From: Trogon surrucura
Taxonomy: Eukaryota > Chordata > Aves > Trogoniformes > Trogonidae
Assembly: GCA_020746105.1 (NCBI GenBank)
Contig: CM036633.1
Location: 7,610,501-7,674,500, forward strand
Length of the DNA stretch: 64,000 bases
Direction: 5' to 3'
Position numbers and translations under genes: made by a program. Under the pieces are notes generated by a model. It did no database searches and had not been told where the DNA came from. It saw only the letters and a program-made list of their open reading frames with translations. Positions within the stretch are counted from its first letter, which is position 1. The number at the start of each line of letters is the position of its first letter. Below are positions 61,335 to 64,000 of the stretch, one piece after another.

Positions 61335-62169
61335 AAGGTAAGTGAAATAATCATTTCAAAACATTTTGTTTTAAAACTCCATTTATAACTTTGCAATCTA
61401 GACTGATGGGGATGTCACAAAGGCTGGCCATCACCTAACGAGGCTAATCACACCCTATCTGCTCTGTATCAGTGGAAGGAAACAGTTTTCTCCAGGGCTG
61501 AGTCAGAACACTCTCAGCTTTGACTCACCCACTAGAAGAGCTGCTCTCTCTGCAGCATTGATACAAAATTAAACCCCAGAGGCTGAAGCTGGGCTTTGCC
61601 AATATTCCCTGAAAAGATGAGATGTGTTGAAGACTGTCTTCCTTCATCCATGCTTGTGTAGTTTCGAGGCACTTGTTTTCAGTTTTAAAAGTAGAAAGAC
61701 TGTTAGATGAATTGTGGATTCGTTTTGTTTTATTTTAAAATAAGATGACCTTTCTGTAAACTGCCTATTTCAACGTCAGTTTCTGGGTAACCAGCGTGTA
61801 AACCAAGCAATGCCCACATGTTTCTGACTGTAAGTACTCTGCTGAGGAACAGCAATACACTGATTCTTCTGTTGTGTAATACAAAATGCATCCAATAAAC
61901 TATACAGCCAGTTCTGTCAGTAGCCTTAAGATGTCACTAACTGACTTGGCCTTGGCTTTTTCTGATTTTTTTTTTTTTTTCTAGAGAGCTGGGGCTGGAG
62001 AAGCGGAAATAGGCTGTTATTTTTAGCACATCTCCCCCCTCCTACAGTGAGTGACAGACAAGGTGCTGATGTCAATTGGCTAGTGTTACAGGCATTAATT
62101 AAGTCAACTAAAAGTCCTTTTAGTTTCCATTTCCTTCTGCAGGGACAGCTAACCTACATAAATGGGAAG

Positions 62170-62290
62170 AGCAAGAAGAGAAGGCGAGCACGAAGCCCGG
62201 TAGCTCGCTGTGCTGGGGAATGAAGTCGGGCTCCGCACACCGGCAGCCGTGGGTCGTCTTGCAGTGCATCAAACACCACTCGTGTGAGCA
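62170..62290. promoter_or_regulatory. Second small isolated CpG cluster
   Basis: About nine CpGs in about 100 nt by eye, in otherwise CpG-poor DNA, just right of a unique AT-rich block with CAGGCATTAATTAAGTC (about 62,091). A long poly-T tract ending CTAG at about 61,968-61,984 resembles a splice acceptor. No reading frame is recognisable. Confidence 0.3.
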
Positions 62291-64000
62291 CCCCAGTCAA
62301 AGGCTTGCTTTTTTATGAGTTATGTTAGGCACCTGGGTGGTTTTCACTATTCTTAAGCCTTTCGTAGTTTGTGTTGGTTTTTTTACATTTTGCCACTCCT
62401 CGTGCCTTGCACTGAATTGCCGAAGCCCTCTCTGTGATGTTAGCCTCCTCTTTGCTTGTTTTAAGAGTCTACTTATTCTCTCTGCCTTTGTCTGAACTGA
62501 ATCCTAGTTGTAATACTTTTCTTTTGGCAACAGGGCTGTGATGGCTTCTAGTGGCTGTACTGAGATGTTTGTGTTGACTGTGCATGGATGGATGCAACTG
62601 GAGATTGGTAGACATCTGTTTTGTAGGAGGGCTAGTGTATACCTGCTCAAGAGTGGGTCCTTGCAGCTCCTGGTACTGCAGGATGCTGCAGGAGGGCTCT
62701 GGGTGACTGAATAAGCCTTGAGGAATCGGCCAAAGACTGGTACAACCTTACTCCTTATCCACCAAACTGCTGTAACTCACTGCAATGCTGAGCAGTGGCA
62801 CCATCCATGGTAAAATCCATAAGCCTAAACCCCTGTAAATCATGTTAAATTCACCTTTTGTTTTACACTTGCGGTGTGATAAGACTGTGCCAAAGCAGCT
62901 GATGTACAATAACCAGTGTTAGTCCTTGAGCTGCCCATTCTTTAGCTCTCAGTTATTTCAGATTTTGTTGGTGCCATCCTGAACTTTAGCAAAGTAAGAG
63001 AGACCACTGATTACTTCCAATGATCTTTAAATTAGATCTGTAGCATCCATCATACTGCCATCCATGCAGCTGGGACTGGTGCCAGAATTGTCTCTTCTTT
63101 TAAGCAAATGTTTGCAAAGGCTAGAACTTACTATAGAATTTCTAGTCTAGTGCGTTAAGACGTAGTATATCCCCTGAGCATCTAGCAATAAAAAAAAAAA
63201 GTTAAACTGGGCAAGGTATTCCACTTCTCAGCTCTTTTGTCCATATTTACAGTTGCTAAATAGATACTGGTTCTAAAAAAAACCCCAGTCATTATGATTT
63301 TTTTAATGTTTTGTCAGATGCCGAGTTTAAACTGTCTTTGCACTAACCTACTCTTTCCTGTCCAGCCAATATGATGTAGTATGAGCAACTCCATGTCTTT
63401 ATCTTATTCGTGTAAGTAAAATATATGTATAACTTCCTCAGATTAAAGCATACTTCACTGAAGTACAGATCTGTGACACAATTCAACAAATCTGTTAATA
63501 TCTTTGGGGTTTTTTTTGGTTGTTTTTTTTTTTTCTATTGCTCCCTCCTCTCTCACAGAAACTTCTGTATAATTCTACAGATGCTTAGTTAATTGGGATC
63601 TGGTCTGCATGTTACTTCCTTACCAGTAAAATTATTTTAAATGGTTATAGGAGCCAACTAGTGGCTTTTGCAAGAGACAGCTGCTATTCCTGCACAATAT
63701 ATTCTCAGCAGCAAACAGGACAACCACAAGTCACACACTAGCAGTTAAGGTGACATAAATCATATTGACAAAACCATCATCCTTCAGCTGAAGTTTTGGC
63801 TCTATTCACCTGATGAGGATTCATAGCACACTTGTCTTGGCACAGACCTCCCAGGACAGGACAGGCTGCTGTCTGTCAGGTTGCTCAGCATTATCTTCAC
63901 AAACGATTACGGCTAATGGCGGGGGGGGACTGGACATCTTTTTAATAGTGCTCATTAATTAAGAAAATAAGTGAGTATAGAAAGAATCGCTTTTGTGCTG
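62291..64000. other. Gene-free DNA to the window end
   Basis: No gene, RNA or repeat family recognised; poly-A and poly-T runs only. Confidence 0.6.

Larger units (their letters stand above)
59001..61960. other. Gene-free DNA
   Basis: No gene recognised; only small chance ORFs, the TA repeat and the inverted repeat at 61.3 kb. Confidence 0.6.

Noticed and set aside
1-64000. Retroviral, LTR or Polinton-like elements, tRNA genes and CRISPR-like arrays
   Set aside because: No terminal repeats, gag/pol/env-like frames, tRNA folds with A and B boxes, or regularly spaced repeats were noticed by reading; short old fragments could be missed without a profile search.

Overview
This is avian nuclear DNA: an AT-rich gene desert around one compact, intact gene, ZFP64 (zinc finger protein 64) on the + strand. 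Bird origin is inferred from a 5'-truncated CR1 LINE that ends in the ATTCTGTG repeat tail typical of sauropsid CR1, from short introns, and from a protein that aligns closely from memory with mammalian ZFP64 but is not identical. I cannot name the species.

Layout. 1-36,950 is non-coding. It holds the CR1 copy (1,885-3,040), very old SINE/LINE-tail fossils, a few simple repeats, a small isolated CpG cluster near 32.0 kb, and several long unique AT-rich blocks that look like conserved regulatory DNA. 36,965-38,180 is a CpG-island promoter that covers exon 1, intron 1 and exon 2 of ZFP64. Six coding exons run from 37,367 to 46,727 and give a 690-residue protein with an N-terminal C2HC finger, ten C2H2 fingers and a Q/S/T/V-rich tail. 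Candidate poly(A) signals lie at 48.86, 51.76 and 52.06 kb, so the 3' UTR may be 2 to 5 kb long. 52.1-64 kb is again non-coding, with more regulatory-looking blocks and a second small CpG cluster at about 62.2 kb.

Context (from memory, not shown by the sequence): in mammals ZFP64 lies between SALL4 and a large desert leading to TSHZ2. If that order holds here, 1-37 kb would face TSHZ2 and the right end would face SALL4. Regulatory blocks in this window could therefore serve ZFP64, TSHZ2 or SALL4.

No other protein gene, tRNA, rRNA or retroviral element was recognised. The most useful points for follow-up are the fully symmetric phase-1 exon structure of ZFP64 with a weak donor on its 63-nt exon 4, the two orphan CpG clusters, an 18-bp word repeated on both sides of the gene that combines TCF/LEF-like and homeodomain-like cores, the concentration of very old MIR fossils, and the intact C-terminal reverse-transcriptase reading frame in the single CR1. 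I found no convincing new system; the regulatory claims are inference from sequence texture.
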